Assembly: GCF_003477525.1 (NCBI RefSeq)
Contig: NZ_QUDO01000007.1
Coordinates: 50,204-114,203 of the forward strand
DNA length: 64,000 nt
Reading direction: 5' to 3'
Source of the DNA: Ruminococcus sp. AF41-9
Lineage (GTDB): Bacteria; Bacillota; Clostridia; Lachnospirales; Lachnospiraceae
The notes under the pieces were generated by a model. That model saw only the letters and a program-made list of their open reading frames with translations, had not been told where the DNA came from and did no database searches. Every line of letters begins with the position of its first letter. The first letter of the stretch is position 1. The position numbers and the translations under genes are program-made. Positions 45,490 to 54,873 of this stretch are shown here, piece after piece.

Positions 45490-46077
45490 ATGACAATTGA
45501 TGAAAAACTCAGCCATTTTTATGATATCACGGTAGAAGAAGCCCACGCAAAAGCCGCTACCATTCTGGAAGAGCACAAGGAAACTCTGGAAAAAATGACA
45601 GAAGAACGCAAGGCTCTCAGTGAGGAAAACGCCCAGGCACAGATCAAAGCAGAGACCGCCAATGCCAGACGTGAAATAAACAAGGCACTTTCCGCCGAAC
45701 AGCTCACCATCAAACGTGACTGGACCAAGAAACAGAACGAATTAAAAGAGAAAATTTTCTCTGAAGTAAAAGAACTTCTGAATGATTTTACCCATACTTC
45801 CGAATACGAAGATTACCTCAGCACCAAAATCAAAGAAGCTCTGGATTTCGCAGAAAACGATGAAATCTCTGTCTACCTTTCCCCGGAAGACAGTGCTCTT
45901 GTGGAAAAACTTCAGCAGCGCACAGGTGCAGCTATCCAGCTTGCAAAAGACTCTTTTCTGGGAGGCATCCGTGCCACCATTCCTCAGAAAAATATCCTGA
46001 TCGACCACTCTTTTGCAGGAAATTTCGAGGCAGCATACAAAGAATTCAAGTTTGACGGAGGACCACAACATGAGTAA
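45490..46077 (+). CDS. ntpE: V-type ATPase subunit E
   Basis: 195 residues: a long N-terminal charged helix (to about 100), then the globular C-terminal domain (FLGGIRATIPQKNILIDHSFAGNFE). Peripheral stalk component. Its stop overlaps the start of subunit A by eight bases. Confidence 0.9.
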   Translation: MTIDEKLSHFYDITVEEAHAKAATILEEHKETLEKMTEERKALSEENAQAQIKAETANARREINKALSAEQLTIKRDWTKKQNELKEKIFSEVKELLNDFTHTSEYEDYLSTKIKEALDFAENDEISVYLSPEDSALVEKLQQRTGAAIQLAKDSFLGGIRATIPQKNILIDHSFAGNFEAAYKEFKFDGGPQHE

Positions 46078-47842
46078 TACAGGTATTATCTACGGTGTCA
46101 ACGGCCCCGTCATTTATCTGAAGGGCGACAGCGGATTTAAGATTTCCGAGATGGTTTATGTAGGTCCGGAACATCTGGTAGGTGAGATCATCGGCCTGAA
46201 AAAAGGCATGACTACCGTACAGGTTTTCGAAGAAACTACAGGTCTGAAACCGGGAGATACTGTTACAGGTACCGGAGATGCCATCTCCGTACTTCTGGGA
46301 CCCGGAATCATCCACAACATCTTTGACGGTATCCAGCGTCCTCTGGAAGAGATCGCCAAAGCCTCAGGCAAATACATTTCCCGAGGTGTCAGCGTCGATT
46401 CCCTTGACACAGAAAAGAAATGGAACACACATATCACAGTAAAAGAAGGTGACGTAGTCAGTCCTGGCTCCATCATCGCAGAAACTCAGGAAACAGACTC
46501 TATTCTTCATAAATCCATGGTGCCCCCGAACCTTACAGAGGCTACCGTTATCCATGCGGCTCCTGACGGAGCTTACAGCATTCTGGAACCGATCGTAACC
46601 ATCCAATTCGCAGACGGAACCACCAAAGATCTGGCACTTGCGCAGAAATGGCCGATCCGTATCCCGAGACCAACCCATAAACGTTTCCCTGCAAGTGTTC
46701 CGCTTGTCACAGGCCAGCGTATCCTGGACACCCTTTTCCCGATCGCAAAGGGCGGTACAGCCGCTGTTCCGGGAGGTTTCGGTACAGGTAAAACAATGAC
46801 ACAGCATCAGATCGCGAAATGGTCTGACGCAGACATCATCATCTACATTGGATGCGGAGAGCGTGGAAACGAGATGACCCAGGTTCTGGAAGATTTCAGC
46901 AAGCTGATCGACCCGAAATCCGGAAACCTGATGATGGACAGAACCACACTGATCGCCAATACTTCCAACATGCCGGTTGCGGCTCGTGAAGCTTCTATTT
47001 ATACCGGTGTTACCCTTGCAGAATACTACCGCGACATGGGCTATGACGTAGCCATCATGGCAGACTCCACTTCCCGTTGGGCAGAGGCTCTTCGAGAACT
47101 GTCCGGACGTCTGGAGGAAATGCCTGCTGAGGAAGGTTTCCCTGCATATCTGGCATCCAAGCTGTCCGCATTCTATGAGCGTGCAGGAATGATGCAGAAC
47201 TTAAACGGAACCGAAGGCTCTGTCTCCATTATCGGAGCCGTTTCCCCTCAGGGTGGTGACTTCTCAGAGCCTGTTACACAGAACACCAAGCGTTTCGTCC
47301 GCTGCTTCTGGGGACTGGACAAATCCCTTGCCTATGCCCGTCACTTCCCTGCCATTCACTGGCTTACCAGTTACAGTGAATACCTGGAAGACCTGACCCC
47401 ATGGTACAGAGAACACGTTTCCCCTAAGTTTGTGGCAGACAGAAACCAGCTCATGGCAATCCTAAACCAGGAAAGCTCTCTGATGGAAATCGTTAAACTG
47501 ATCGGAAGCGATGTTCTTCCGGACGACCAGAAACTGACACTGGAAATCGCCAGAGTCATCCGTCTGGGATTCCTCCAGCAGAACGCTTTCCACGCAGAAG
47601 ACACCTGCGTACCGATGGAAAAACAGTTCCTGATGATGGAAACCATCCTTCATCTCTACGAGAAATGCCGCGCACTCATCAACCGTGGAATGCCGGTTTC
47701 CGTACTGAAAGAAGGCAACAACATCTTTGAAAAAATCATTTCCATTAAATATGATGTAGCAAACAACCAGCTTGATAAATTCGACCAGTATATGCAGGAC
47801 ATCGATGCTTTCTATGACAATATAATGGAGAAAAACGGCTGA
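46070..47842 (+). CDS. ntpA: V-type ATPase catalytic subunit A
   Basis: 590 residues. P-loop GGFGTGKTMTQ (about 234-244), the non-homologous insert typical of A subunits (about 110-190) and SRWAEALREISGR-like block. Hydrolyses or synthesises ATP at the A/B interface. ATG 46070 with GGAGG eight bases upstream is chosen over an upstream in-frame start inside subunit E. Confidence 0.97.
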   Translation: MSNTGIIYGVNGPVIYLKGDSGFKISEMVYVGPEHLVGEIIGLKKGMTTVQVFEETTGLKPGDTVTGTGDAISVLLGPGIIHNIFDGIQRPLEEIAKASGKYISRGVSVDSLDTEKKWNTHITVKEGDVVSPGSIIAETQETDSILHKSMVPPNLTEATVIHAAPDGAYSILEPIVTIQFADGTTKDLALAQKWPIRIPRPTHKRFPASVPLVTGQRILDTLFPIAKGGTAAVPGGFGTGKTMTQHQIAKWSDADIIIYIGCGERGNEMTQVLEDFSKLIDPKSGNLMMDRTTLIANTSNMPVAAREASIYTGVTLAEYYRDMGYDVAIMADSTSRWAEALRELSGRLEEMPAEEGFPAYLASKLSAFYERAGMMQNLNGTEGSVSIIGAVSPQGGDFSEPVTQNTKRFVRCFWGLDKSLAYARHFPAIHWLTSYSEYLEDLTPWYREHVSPKFVADRNQLMAILNQESSLMEIVKLIGSDVLPDDQKLTLEIARVIRLGFLQQNAFHAEDTCVPMEKQFLMMETILHLYEKCRALINRGMPVSVLKEGNNIFEKIISIKYDVANNQLDKFDQYMQDIDAFYDNIMEKNG

Positions 47843-47853
47843 TGCCGTAATGG

Positions 47854-47908
47854 TTACTATCCATGGCCGTTCTGAATCAGATTCGTAAAACCGGCCATGG
47901 ATAGTAAC
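47854..47908 (+). other. Long inverted repeat between subunits A and B
   Basis: GTTACTATCCATGGCCG pairs perfectly with CGGCCATGGATAGTAAC, 17 pairs around a 21-base loop, in the gap before subunit B. No T-run follows, so termination is unlikely; it could be an RNA processing or stability site. Confidence 0.7.
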
Positions 47909-47923
47909 AGAGAGGAGAAGTTT

Positions 47924-49306
47924 ATGGCAATTGAATATTTAGGCTTAAGCGAAATAAACGGACCTCTGGTGGTCCTGGAAGGTGTCAAGAATGCCTCCTA
48001 TGAGGAAATCGTAGAATTTCACATGGACGACGGGACTCGCAAGATCGGCCGTATTATTGAGATTTATGAGGACAAAGCTGTCATCCAGGTTTTTGAAGGA
48101 ACCGACAGCATGTCCCTGAGCAATACCCACACAAGACTGACCGGACATCCAATGGAGATCGGGCTTTCCCCTGAAATCCTCGGACGTACTTTCAACGGTA
48201 TCGGCCAGCCAATTGACGGTCTGGGAGATATCACCCCGGAAGTCAGATTGAATATCAACGGTCTGCCGCTGAACCCGGTAGCCCGTGAATATCCGCGAAA
48301 CTATATCAACACCGGTATTTCCGCAATCGACGGACTGACCACCCTGATCCGTGGACAGAAGCTGCCAATCTTTTCCGGAAACGGTCTTCCTCATGATAAG
48401 CTGGCTGCACAGATCGTACAGCAGGCATCTCTGGGAGAGGGTTCCGATGAGAAATTTGCCATTGTTTTCGCAGCAATGGGTGTTAAATATGACGTAGCAG
48501 AATTTTTCCGCCGTACGTTCGAGGAAAGCGGTGCTGCCGACCATGTAGTCATGTTCCTGAATCTTGCCAATGATCCGGTTGTTGAGCGTCTTCTTACACC
48601 GAAGATCGCCCTCACTGCCGCAGAATATCTTGCTTTTGAAAAAGGAATGCACATCCTGGTTATCCTGACAGATATCACATCTTTCTGCGAAGCCATGCGA
48701 GAAGTTTCCTCCTCCAAAGGTGAGATCCCATCCCGTAAAGGTTATCCGGGTTATCTGTACAGTGAACTTGCAACCCTGTACGAACGTGCAGGTATCGTAA
48801 AAGGCAAACCGGGTTCTGTAACCCAGATTCCGATCCTGACCATGCCAAACGATGATATCACCCACCCGATTCCTGACCTTACCGGTTACATCACTGAAGG
48901 TCAGATCGTTCTGGACAGACAGCTTCACGGACAGGCGATCTACCCGCCGATCAACGTGCTTCCTTCCCTTTCCCGTCTGATGAAGGATGGTATCGGTGAA
49001 GGCTACACCAGAGCTGACCATCAGGATGTCGCAAACCAGCTCTTCTCCTGCTATGCAAAGGTTGGAGATGCCAGAGCCCTTGCTTCCGTTATCGGTGAAG
49101 ACGAGCTTTCCCCGCTGGATAAGCGTTACCTGGTATTTGGTAAAGCTTTTGAGAGCGAATTTGTCGGCCAGTCCGAGACAGAGAACCGAAGCATCACCGA
49201 GACCCTTGATAAAGGCTGGGAACTTCTGGGACTTCTTCCGAAAGAAGAGCTTGACCGAATCGATACGAAGATCCTCGATAAGTACTATCACGAAACAGTA
49301 CGCTAA
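47924..49306 (+). CDS. ntpB: V-type ATPase subunit B
   Basis: 460 residues, non-catalytic nucleotide-binding subunit: [18 protein letters not shown] at the start, [16 protein letters not shown] motif ([18 protein letters not shown]) and [14 protein letters not shown] 47924 follows GAGGAG by six bases. Confidence 0.96.
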   Translation: MAIEYLGLSEINGPLVVLEGVKNASYEEIVEFHMDDGTRKIGRIIEIYEDKAVIQVFEGTDSMSLSNTHTRLTGHPMEIGLSPEILGRTFNGIGQPIDGLGDITPEVRLNINGLPLNPVAREYPRNYINTGISAIDGLTTLIRGQKLPIFSGNGLPHDKLAAQIVQQASLGEGSDEKFAIVFAAMGVKYDVAEFFRRTFEESGAADHVVMFLNLANDPVVERLLTPKIALTAAEYLAFEKGMHILVILTDITSFCEAMREVSSSKGEIPSRKGYPGYLYSELATLYERAGIVKGKPGSVTQIPILTMPNDDITHPIPDLTGYITEGQIVLDRQLHGQAIYPPINVLPSLSRLMKDGIGEGYTRADHQDVANQLFSCYAKVGDARALASVIGEDELSPLDKRYLVFGKAFESEFVGQSETENRSITETLDKGWELLGLLPKEELDRIDTKILDKYYHETVR

Positions 49307-49324
49307 AAGAAGCGAGGTGATTGA

Positions 49325-49942
49325 ATGGATCCGAATACCTTTCCCACCAAGGGAAACCTGATACTTGCAAAGAACTCACTGAAACTTTCCCGTCAGGGCT
49401 ATGAGCTGATGGACAAAAAGCGTAACATCCTGATCCGAGAGATGATGGATCTAATCGATCAGGCAAAAGATATCCAGACACAGATCGATGTAACTTTCCG
49501 CACCGCCTATGCCGCCCTGCAGAAAGCCAATATGGAGATCGGTATCGCCTTTGTCCAGCAGATTGCATGTACCGTTCCCATCGAGAACTCCATCCGCATC
49601 AAAACCCGAAGCGTTATGGGTACGGAGATTCCTCTTGTGGAATATGACAAAACAACCAACACGCCAACCTATGCCTACTACAGCACAAAGATGTCTCTGG
49701 ACGAAGCCAAGGCTGCCTTTGAAAAGGTAAAAGAACTGTCCATCCGCCTGTCCATGGTGGAAAACGCAGCCATCCGCCTTGCAGCCAACATCAAGAAAAC
49801 CCAGAAACGTGCCAACGCACTGAAGAATATCACCATTCCAAAGTACGAAGCACTGACCAAAGACATTCAGAATGCTCTGGAAGAGAAAGAGCGAGAAGAG
49901 TTCACACGTTTAAAAGTTATCAAACGAATGAAGCAGAAATAA
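49325..49942 (+). CDS. ntpD: V-type ATPase subunit D
   Basis: 205 residues, central-shaft coiled coil: PTKGNLILAKNSLKLSRQGYELMDKKRNIL at the start and KRANALKNITIPKYE near the end are family hallmarks. Last gene of the operon; a hairpin terminator follows. Confidence 0.95.
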   Translation: MDPNTFPTKGNLILAKNSLKLSRQGYELMDKKRNILIREMMDLIDQAKDIQTQIDVTFRTAYAALQKANMEIGIAFVQQIACTVPIENSIRIKTRSVMGTEIPLVEYDKTTNTPTYAYYSTKMSLDEAKAAFEKVKELSIRLSMVENAAIRLAANIKKTQKRANALKNITIPKYEALTKDIQNALEEKEREEFTRLKVIKRMKQK

Positions 49943-49951
49943 AGAATGTGG

Positions 49952-49990
49952 AAAACCGCTGTGGAAAGTTATCCCCGGCGGTTTTCGTTT
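49952..49990 (+). terminator. Terminator of the V-ATPase operon
   Basis: AAAACCGC...GCGGTTTT with TTCGTTTTG following, 10 bases after the subunit D stop. The loop includes a near-DnaA-box TTATCCCCG. Confidence 0.7.
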
Positions 49991-50000
49991 TGTTTCTACA

Positions 50001-50385
50001 TTATCCACATTTCTGATTCCTTTGTGGAAATTTCCACTTTCTGTAATATGGATTCTTTTTCTATCCTCTGTTGCTTCGTTCCTGAAAACATCATGATAAA
50101 TAGTCAGATTATTTCTGTATATTTATATGTATTTTGTCTTTTTTATACAATATAATATGATTTTTAGAATTTACTAAAGTCAATAGATTTCCACATTTTT
50201 TTGTGCCTGAAACCGCAATTTATCATTTTACACAAAACATACGTTTCTTTTTTCATTATGTAAATCAAGTTATTCACACATCAAAAATGTGGATAATGTG
50301 GATAACTTTGTGCATAACTTTATTTTTCAGGCTTTCTGGTAAGTTCTGTATGTGGAAAGAATGTGCATGAAATTATCCACTTTTC
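50001..50385. promoter_or_regulatory. DnaA-box cluster in AT-rich intergenic DNA
   Basis: Matches to TTATNCACA: 50001-50009 (+, TTATCCACA), 50270-50278 (+, TTATTCACA), 50289-50297 and 50298-50306 (-, perfect, back to back), 50309-50317 (-, TTATGCACA). One-mismatch relatives include 50373-50381. The 230 bp between the first and the rest is very AT-rich. No dnaA gene is in the window. Could be an origin, or a DnaA-titrating or -reactivating locus. Confidence 0.7.
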
Positions 50386-50460
50386 CCATATATCGACATA
50401 CTTTGTGCAAATTGTCGAAACGCCCATTTTGCGCTGGTTCTTTACTGTAATACCATATTC

Positions 50461-50545
50461 AGGGAGAACCCCGCCAGGGTTCTTCGCTAACGCAAGAAAG
50501 AATCCTGTTTGCAGGATTCTCCGCCTGCGGCGGGCCGCTTCTGCG
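50461..50545. repeat. Cluster of short GC-rich hairpins
   Basis: Three consecutive inverted repeats: GAACCC/GGGTTC, GAATCC/GGATTC (around TGTTTGCA) and CCGCC/GGCGG. No coding frame is convincing. Resembles a short interspersed repeat unit. Confidence 0.45.
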
Positions 50546-50548
50546 ACA

Positions 50549-50602
50549 AAAAAATCTTCATTCACTGCCTGTTTCCCTTCAGACAATGAATGAAGATTTT
50601 CA
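50549..50602 (-). terminator. Terminator downstream of the NlpC/P60 remnant
   Basis: GAAAATCTTCATTCA-TTG pairs with CAGTGAATGAAGATTTTT around a 16-base loop; on the minus strand it is followed by a run of seven T. Confidence 0.75.
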
Positions 50603-50617
50603 TTAATCATGCGTTAT

Positions 50618-50782
50618 TTATTCCATATAGGTTCCGATCGCTGCCGGCTGCTGATAATCATAATTGGAAATCTTGATTCCTGTGGCAGCACCGCTTGCGT
50701 GGATAATCTTACCATCACCGATATAAAGTGCCACATGATCTATATAACCATTTCCATAGAATACCAGATCTCCCGGTTCAAT
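50618..50782 (-). pseudogene. NlpC/P60 peptidase C-terminal remnant
   Basis: 54 codons encode EPGDLVFYGNG-YIDHVALYIGDGKIIHAS...GTYME, the second half of an NlpC/P60 cell-wall endopeptidase domain, with its catalytic His. A stop codon lies directly upstream in frame and the Cys-containing first half is absent. A degraded gene; from 50,783 to 51,060 I see no gene, only an AT-rich stretch and a short (GTTACTATTATC)-type repeat near 50,975-51,020. Confidence 0.75.
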
Positions 50783-51062
50783 CTAACAACTCCTTAATGA
50801 TAACTCTTTCGTTTCAACAGGGGATACCGATTTCTCTCCGCCCACCGCTTTGCTGCTTCATTCGTTTAAATTGTTATATAATTATTACACTTTGTTACGC
50901 ATTTGTGTATGTTATCATAGAGGAGTCATTTTGTCAAATGAACAAACTGTGAGAAAACAAACTCATTGGCACTGCTGTTACTATTATCCTTGTTGTTACT
51001 ATTATCACTGCTATTACAGCCATTACCGTTCATTCCGGTACACAGACACAGCAACGAATCAT

Positions 51063-51995
51063 TTACTTATTTGTCATCAGATAGTGCTGCGCAGAAGCCA
51101 CAGCATTGGCACCGTCTGCCACTGCTGTCACGACCTGGCGGAGCTTTTTGGTGCGGATATCTCCTGCTGCAAAAACTCCCGGAGTCTGCGTGATTCCTTC
51201 TTCTCCCGCAATAATATATCCTCCTTTATCCAGCACCACAAGTTCCTGAAATCGTTCTGTATTCGGAACTAATCCCACTGCAATAAACACACCATCTGTC
51301 CGGATCACAGATTCGCTGTCATTTTTCACATTGCGGATCTTCAGACCGGTCACACTCTCCGTTCCCTGCACTTCTACTGCCACACTGTCCCAGATGATTT
51401 CTACATTTTCGCATGTATTCAGACTGTCCTGAAGAATCTGATCTCCGCGAAATTCATCCCGTCTGTGAACCACATAAACCTTTTGACAGATTCTTGAAAG
51501 AAAAATCGCATCTTCCAGAGCCATATTTCCACCGCCGATCACCACCGCTGTTTTATCCCTGAAAAAAGCGCCATCGCAGGTAGCGCAGTAGGAAACACCC
51601 ATTCCGGAAAATTCTTCCTCACCGGGAATATTCAGCCTTCTGTGGCTGGCACCGCAGGCAAGGATCACTGTCCTGGCTCTGTATTCATGCTTCTTTGTCC
51701 GGATAATCTTCTCACTTCCTGAACCTTCTGCATTTTCCACAGAAAGAACATTTTCACGCACCGGCTCAATTCCCAGCTTCGCTGCATGATCTCCCATAGC
51801 TTCACCCAGATCCATTCCGCTGATCCCCGGAAGTCCCGGATAATTGTCCACCTCATAAGTATTCAGGATCTGCCCTCCCTGTGCAAACTGTCTGTCTAAC
51901 CATAACGTATTTAAACGGGCACGCGCAGCATAAATCGCCGCACTGATCCCCGCAGGTCCTGCCCCCAGAATTGCGATATCATAAATCTCTGCCAT
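51063..51995 (-). CDS. trxB: Thioredoxin-disulfide reductase-like flavoprotein
   Basis: 310 residues. FAD motif ILGAGPAGISAAIYAAR (about 8-24), redox CATC in VSYCATCDGAFF (about 135), NADPH motif VIGGGNMALEDA, and C-terminal GVFAAGDIR. Reduces thioredoxin or a related partner. ATG 51995 with AGGAGG upstream; the frame extends further but without a ribosome site. Confidence 0.93.
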   Translation of the reverse strand: MAEIYDIAILGAGPAGISAAIYAARARLNTLWLDRQFAQGGQILNTYEVDNYPGLPGISGMDLGEAMGDHAAKLGIEPVRENVLSVENAEGSGSEKIIRTKKHEYRARTVILACGASHRRLNIPGEEEFSGMGVSYCATCDGAFFRDKTAVVIGGGNMALEDAIFLSRICQKVYVVHRRDEFRGDQILQDSLNTCENVEIIWDSVAVEVQGTESVTGLKIRNVKNDSESVIRTDGVFIAVGLVPNTERFQELVVLDKGGYIIAGEEGITQTPGVFAAGDIRTKKLRQVVTAVADGANAVASAQHYLMTNK

Positions 51996-52099
51996 TTTTT
52001 CTTCCTCCTGTATTTTTCTCTTCCGCACTTTTATCATCATCTTATCATACTCCGCTTTCATTTCCAATAAGATAGTAAAAACAGCCTTCTGAGGTTTGT

Positions 52100-53989
52100 A
52101 TGAGTATTCCCAAAAAAATTCTGACTCTGTGTCTGGTGTTTTTTCTTGGCATCGGCATGGGCTATGTATCTGAACACGGGCTTTCTGAAAATTCCCGTTT
52201 TGAATCATTCACAGAAAATCTTTTCCGGGCAGAAGTATCTGCCAATACTCTTACCCTTCACTACGCTCTGGCTGATCCTGCCAGCCAGGGGATCAAAAAA
52301 TCTGCCGTTTCTCTCGGCACAGTCTCATCTGACGCTGCCAGTGCAGAAGAAACTGCCCGTCTCTGCCAGAATTATGAAAAACAGTTAAAAAACTTTCATT
52401 ATTCCAGGCTGAGTAAGGACAATCAGCTCACTCTGGATATGCTCCTGCTGTATTTTCACACCCGCGCTTCTCTGGGAAAAAACTATATTCTGGATGAACC
52501 ACTTGGCCCAAGCCTTGGTATCCAGGCACAGCTCCCGGTGCTACTCGCTGAGTATGCTTTCTATACAAAAGAAGATATCTCTGATTATCTGAAGCTTCTC
52601 GGCACCATCAAACCCTATTTTCAGAGTATCCTTGACTTTGAAAAAGAAAAAATCAGCTCCGGCTGTTTCATGAGTAACACTACCCTTGACCGGATTCTGA
52701 AACAGTGCAGTTCTTTTATCCAGAATCCCGATTCCAACTATATGGATGATATTTTTGCACAGAAATTAAAGACTTTCTCCAACCCGAAACTCAGTCAGAA
52801 AGACCAGGAAGAACTTTGTACATATCACCATAAGCTGATTATTCAGCAGGTAATCCCCGCCTATCAGGAACTGGTCTCCGGGCTGAAAACGCTTCGTGGA
52901 AGTGGCAAAAACAGCCGCGGACTGGCATATTTCGAGGGTGGTCGCGCATATTATCTCTACCTTCTTCAGAGCCAGACCGGTACCTATGTACCTGTAAAAA
53001 AAATCGAGCAGCGACTGTCTGCTCAGCTATTGAAAGATTATGAAGAAATCCAGACTTTATTAAAAGCAGATCCTTCTCTGGCTTCTTCTCTTTCCCAATA
53101 TTCCACAGCCATCACTCTGACTCCTTCACAGATGCTGGAAAAACTTCCTTCTCTCATGGCCGGGGACTTTCCGGAGCTAAAAAATACCACTTACGAACTC
53201 CGTTCTGTACATGAGTCCATGAAAAGCTTTCTAAGCCCTGCCTTTTATCTTACACCGCCAGTGGACACCGGAAGTCCAAATGTAATTTATATCAATGATT
53301 CCGGACGCAGCACCAGTCTGGAACTGTTTGGAACACTGGCTCACGAAGGATTTCCCGGTCATCTGTATCAGACCGTATCTTTTTCCAGAAGCAAACCGGC
53401 AAATATCCGCTATCTGATCACTTCCTCCGGTTATGTGGAGGGATGGGCAACCTATGTAGAATCTTATGCCTATCAGTATGCAGCCTCACTTATGACAAAC
53501 CTCAGCCGGAACAGCGCTTCCAGTGATTTCCATGATTCCGATACATCTGGCAAGTCCAGTACATCCAATATGTCCAGCGCATCCAATGCGACACGGCTTG
53601 CATGGCTGAACCGCAGTATGAATCTCTGTATCTATTCTCTGATCGATATCGGCATCCATTACAGAGGCTGGGAGCAGGCGCGCGTGGCTGCTTTTCTCAA
53701 AGCATTCGGTATCACCAATGCCTCTGCTGCCAGTGAAATCTACCAGTACATCGTAGAAACTCCCGGCAATTATCTGAAATATTACTGGGGATATCTCAAC
53801 TTCCTGGACCTGAAAAAATCCTGTCAGAATTCCATGGGAGCTGACTTTGATCTGAAAAAATTTCACCGGAAGATCATGGAAATCGGTCCCGTCCAGTTTC
53901 CGGTACTGGAAAAATATCTGAAACAGGAATTTACTCCATCAAAAAAGGAACTGCCCGCGGGCAGTTCCCCCTGTCTGATTCTCGCATAA
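52100..53989 (+). CDS. DUF885 family putative exported metallopeptidase
   Basis: 629 residues. N-terminal hydrophobic signal/anchor (ILTLCLVFFLGIGMGYV). The DUF885 zinc signature is present: LAHEGFPGHLYQ (HExxxH-like) with EGWATYVESYAYQ about 35 residues later. An unusual Ser/Asp/Met-rich insert (NSASSDFHDSDTSGKSSTSNMSS) lies between it and the C-terminal domain. Probably an extracellular carboxypeptidase; substrate unknown. Confidence 0.85.
   Translation: MSIPKKILTLCLVFFLGIGMGYVSEHGLSENSRFESFTENLFRAEVSANTLTLHYALADPASQGIKKSAVSLGTVSSDAASAEETARLCQNYEKQLKNFHYSRLSKDNQLTLDMLLLYFHTRASLGKNYILDEPLGPSLGIQAQLPVLLAEYAFYTKEDISDYLKLLGTIKPYFQSILDFEKEKISSGCFMSNTTLDRILKQCSSFIQNPDSNYMDDIFAQKLKTFSNPKLSQKDQEELCTYHHKLIIQQVIPAYQELVSGLKTLRGSGKNSRGLAYFEGGRAYYLYLLQSQTGTYVPVKKIEQRLSAQLLKDYEEIQTLLKADPSLASSLSQYSTAITLTPSQMLEKLPSLMAGDFPELKNTTYELRSVHESMKSFLSPAFYLTPPVDTGSPNVIYINDSGRSTSLELFGTLAHEGFPGHLYQTVSFSRSKPANIRYLITSSGYVEGWATYVESYAYQYAASLMTNLSRNSASSDFHDSDTSGKSSTSNMSSASNATRLAWLNRSMNLCIYSLIDIGIHYRGWEQARVAAFLKAFGITNASAASEIYQYIVETPGNYLKYYWGYLNFLDLKKSCQNSMGADFDLKKFHRKIMEIGPVQFPVLEKYLKQEFTPSKKELPAGSSPCLILA
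53947..53968 (+). terminator. Palindrome at the end of the DUF885 gene
   Basis: A perfect 22-base palindrome (GGAACTGCCCG and its complement) lies inside the last codons. It can form a hairpin, but no T-run follows, so termination is uncertain. Confidence 0.4.
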
Positions 53990-54093
53990 TATTTCACATA
54001 ATATGTGTACCTGCACTACGTTCTGCTGTTACTCTGTCCGGAATCGGACTGCCGGAACCTGCACAAACCTGCAGAAACCACTGCCTTTTTTTC

Positions 54094-54534
54094 CTAAACC
54101 TGATAATTTCTGAAAAACTCCTGCAGCTTCGTAAGTGCTGTAGTCAGTGCCTCTGTTTCCTCTACATTCAGTCCCTTCAGCACAGCCAATACCATTTTTT
54201 CATGAAAATCTTTATGATGATGGTATGCTTTCTCTCCGGTCTCTGTCAGAGAAATCAGGACGACTCTACGGTCCTCCTGGCTTCGCATACGCTGAATATA
54301 TCCCTTTTTCACAAGATTGTTGACTGCAATCGTCAATGTTCCCACTGTTACGTTCAGAGCTTTAGCCACAGTGGACATATTTTTCTGCTCCCGGATACCC
54401 ACGGCATCTATAATGTGCATATCATTAACCGAAATATTCTTATATTCAGGTGTGATCAACGCCCGTTCTTCCAGGTCCAGAATCTCATTAAACAAATTGA
54501 CCAGCACATCATTGATTGCCTCATAATGATTCAT
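54094..54534 (-). CDS. MarR-family transcription regulator
   Basis: 146 residues from ATG 54534 (GGAGG seven bases upstream). Winged helix: NMSTVAKALNVTVGTLTIAVNNLVKKGYIQRMRSQEDRRVVLISLTETG (about 52-100), the MarR signature DxR wing included. Resembles FabT-type fatty-acid regulators, but no fab genes are in view. Probably autoregulatory. Confidence 0.9.
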   Translation of the reverse strand: MNHYEAINDVLVNLFNEILDLEERALITPEYKNISVNDMHIIDAVGIREQKNMSTVAKALNVTVGTLTIAVNNLVKKGYIQRMRSQEDRRVVLISLTETGEKAYHHHKDFHEKMVLAVLKGLNVEETEALTTALTKLQEFFRNYQV

Positions 54535-54703
54535 CCGGTTACCTCCCTCTTTCCGATAAACGCTGCATTTATTATACACTATATTATTTTTTCACACAAG
54601 TTCGTGTTCGCCGTGTTTCCTGTAATTCCTGCATATCCGGATGCCGAAAGTGAAACAATACCGAAACATTTTTAAAGAAATTCTTTCTTTGCCCTGTAAA
54701 GTT

Positions 54704-54712
54704 TGCTATAAT
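54704..54712 (+). promoter_or_regulatory. Extended -10 promoter of the CapA-like gene
   Basis: TGCTATAAT (extended -10) 160 bases upstream of the start codon; no good -35. The leader contains a GTGGGAATTCTCCCAC hairpin and a partial GCGGAT-family repeat (54819-54836). Confidence 0.5.
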
Positions 54713-54873
54713 GTGATTACGTTTGTGGGAATTCTCCCACGAATTATTTTTTTAGCCAAATGAAATCAAACAACAGGGCAGATAATTTTATGTTACTGTA
54801 CACAAAGAGAACAGTAACAATTTTATCCGCCTGATCACCACCATTTTTATGGTGTCAAAGGACAGAATAATTT

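Noticed and set aside
47945..49291. A 448-codon minus-strand frame opposite ntpB
   Set aside because: It mirrors the highly conserved B subunit codon for codon, has no ribosome site or recognisable domain, and lies fully inside a real gene.
50320..50610. A 96-codon minus-strand frame after the DnaA boxes
   Set aside because: It runs through a terminator and hairpin repeats and has Arg-run composition; no gene-like features.
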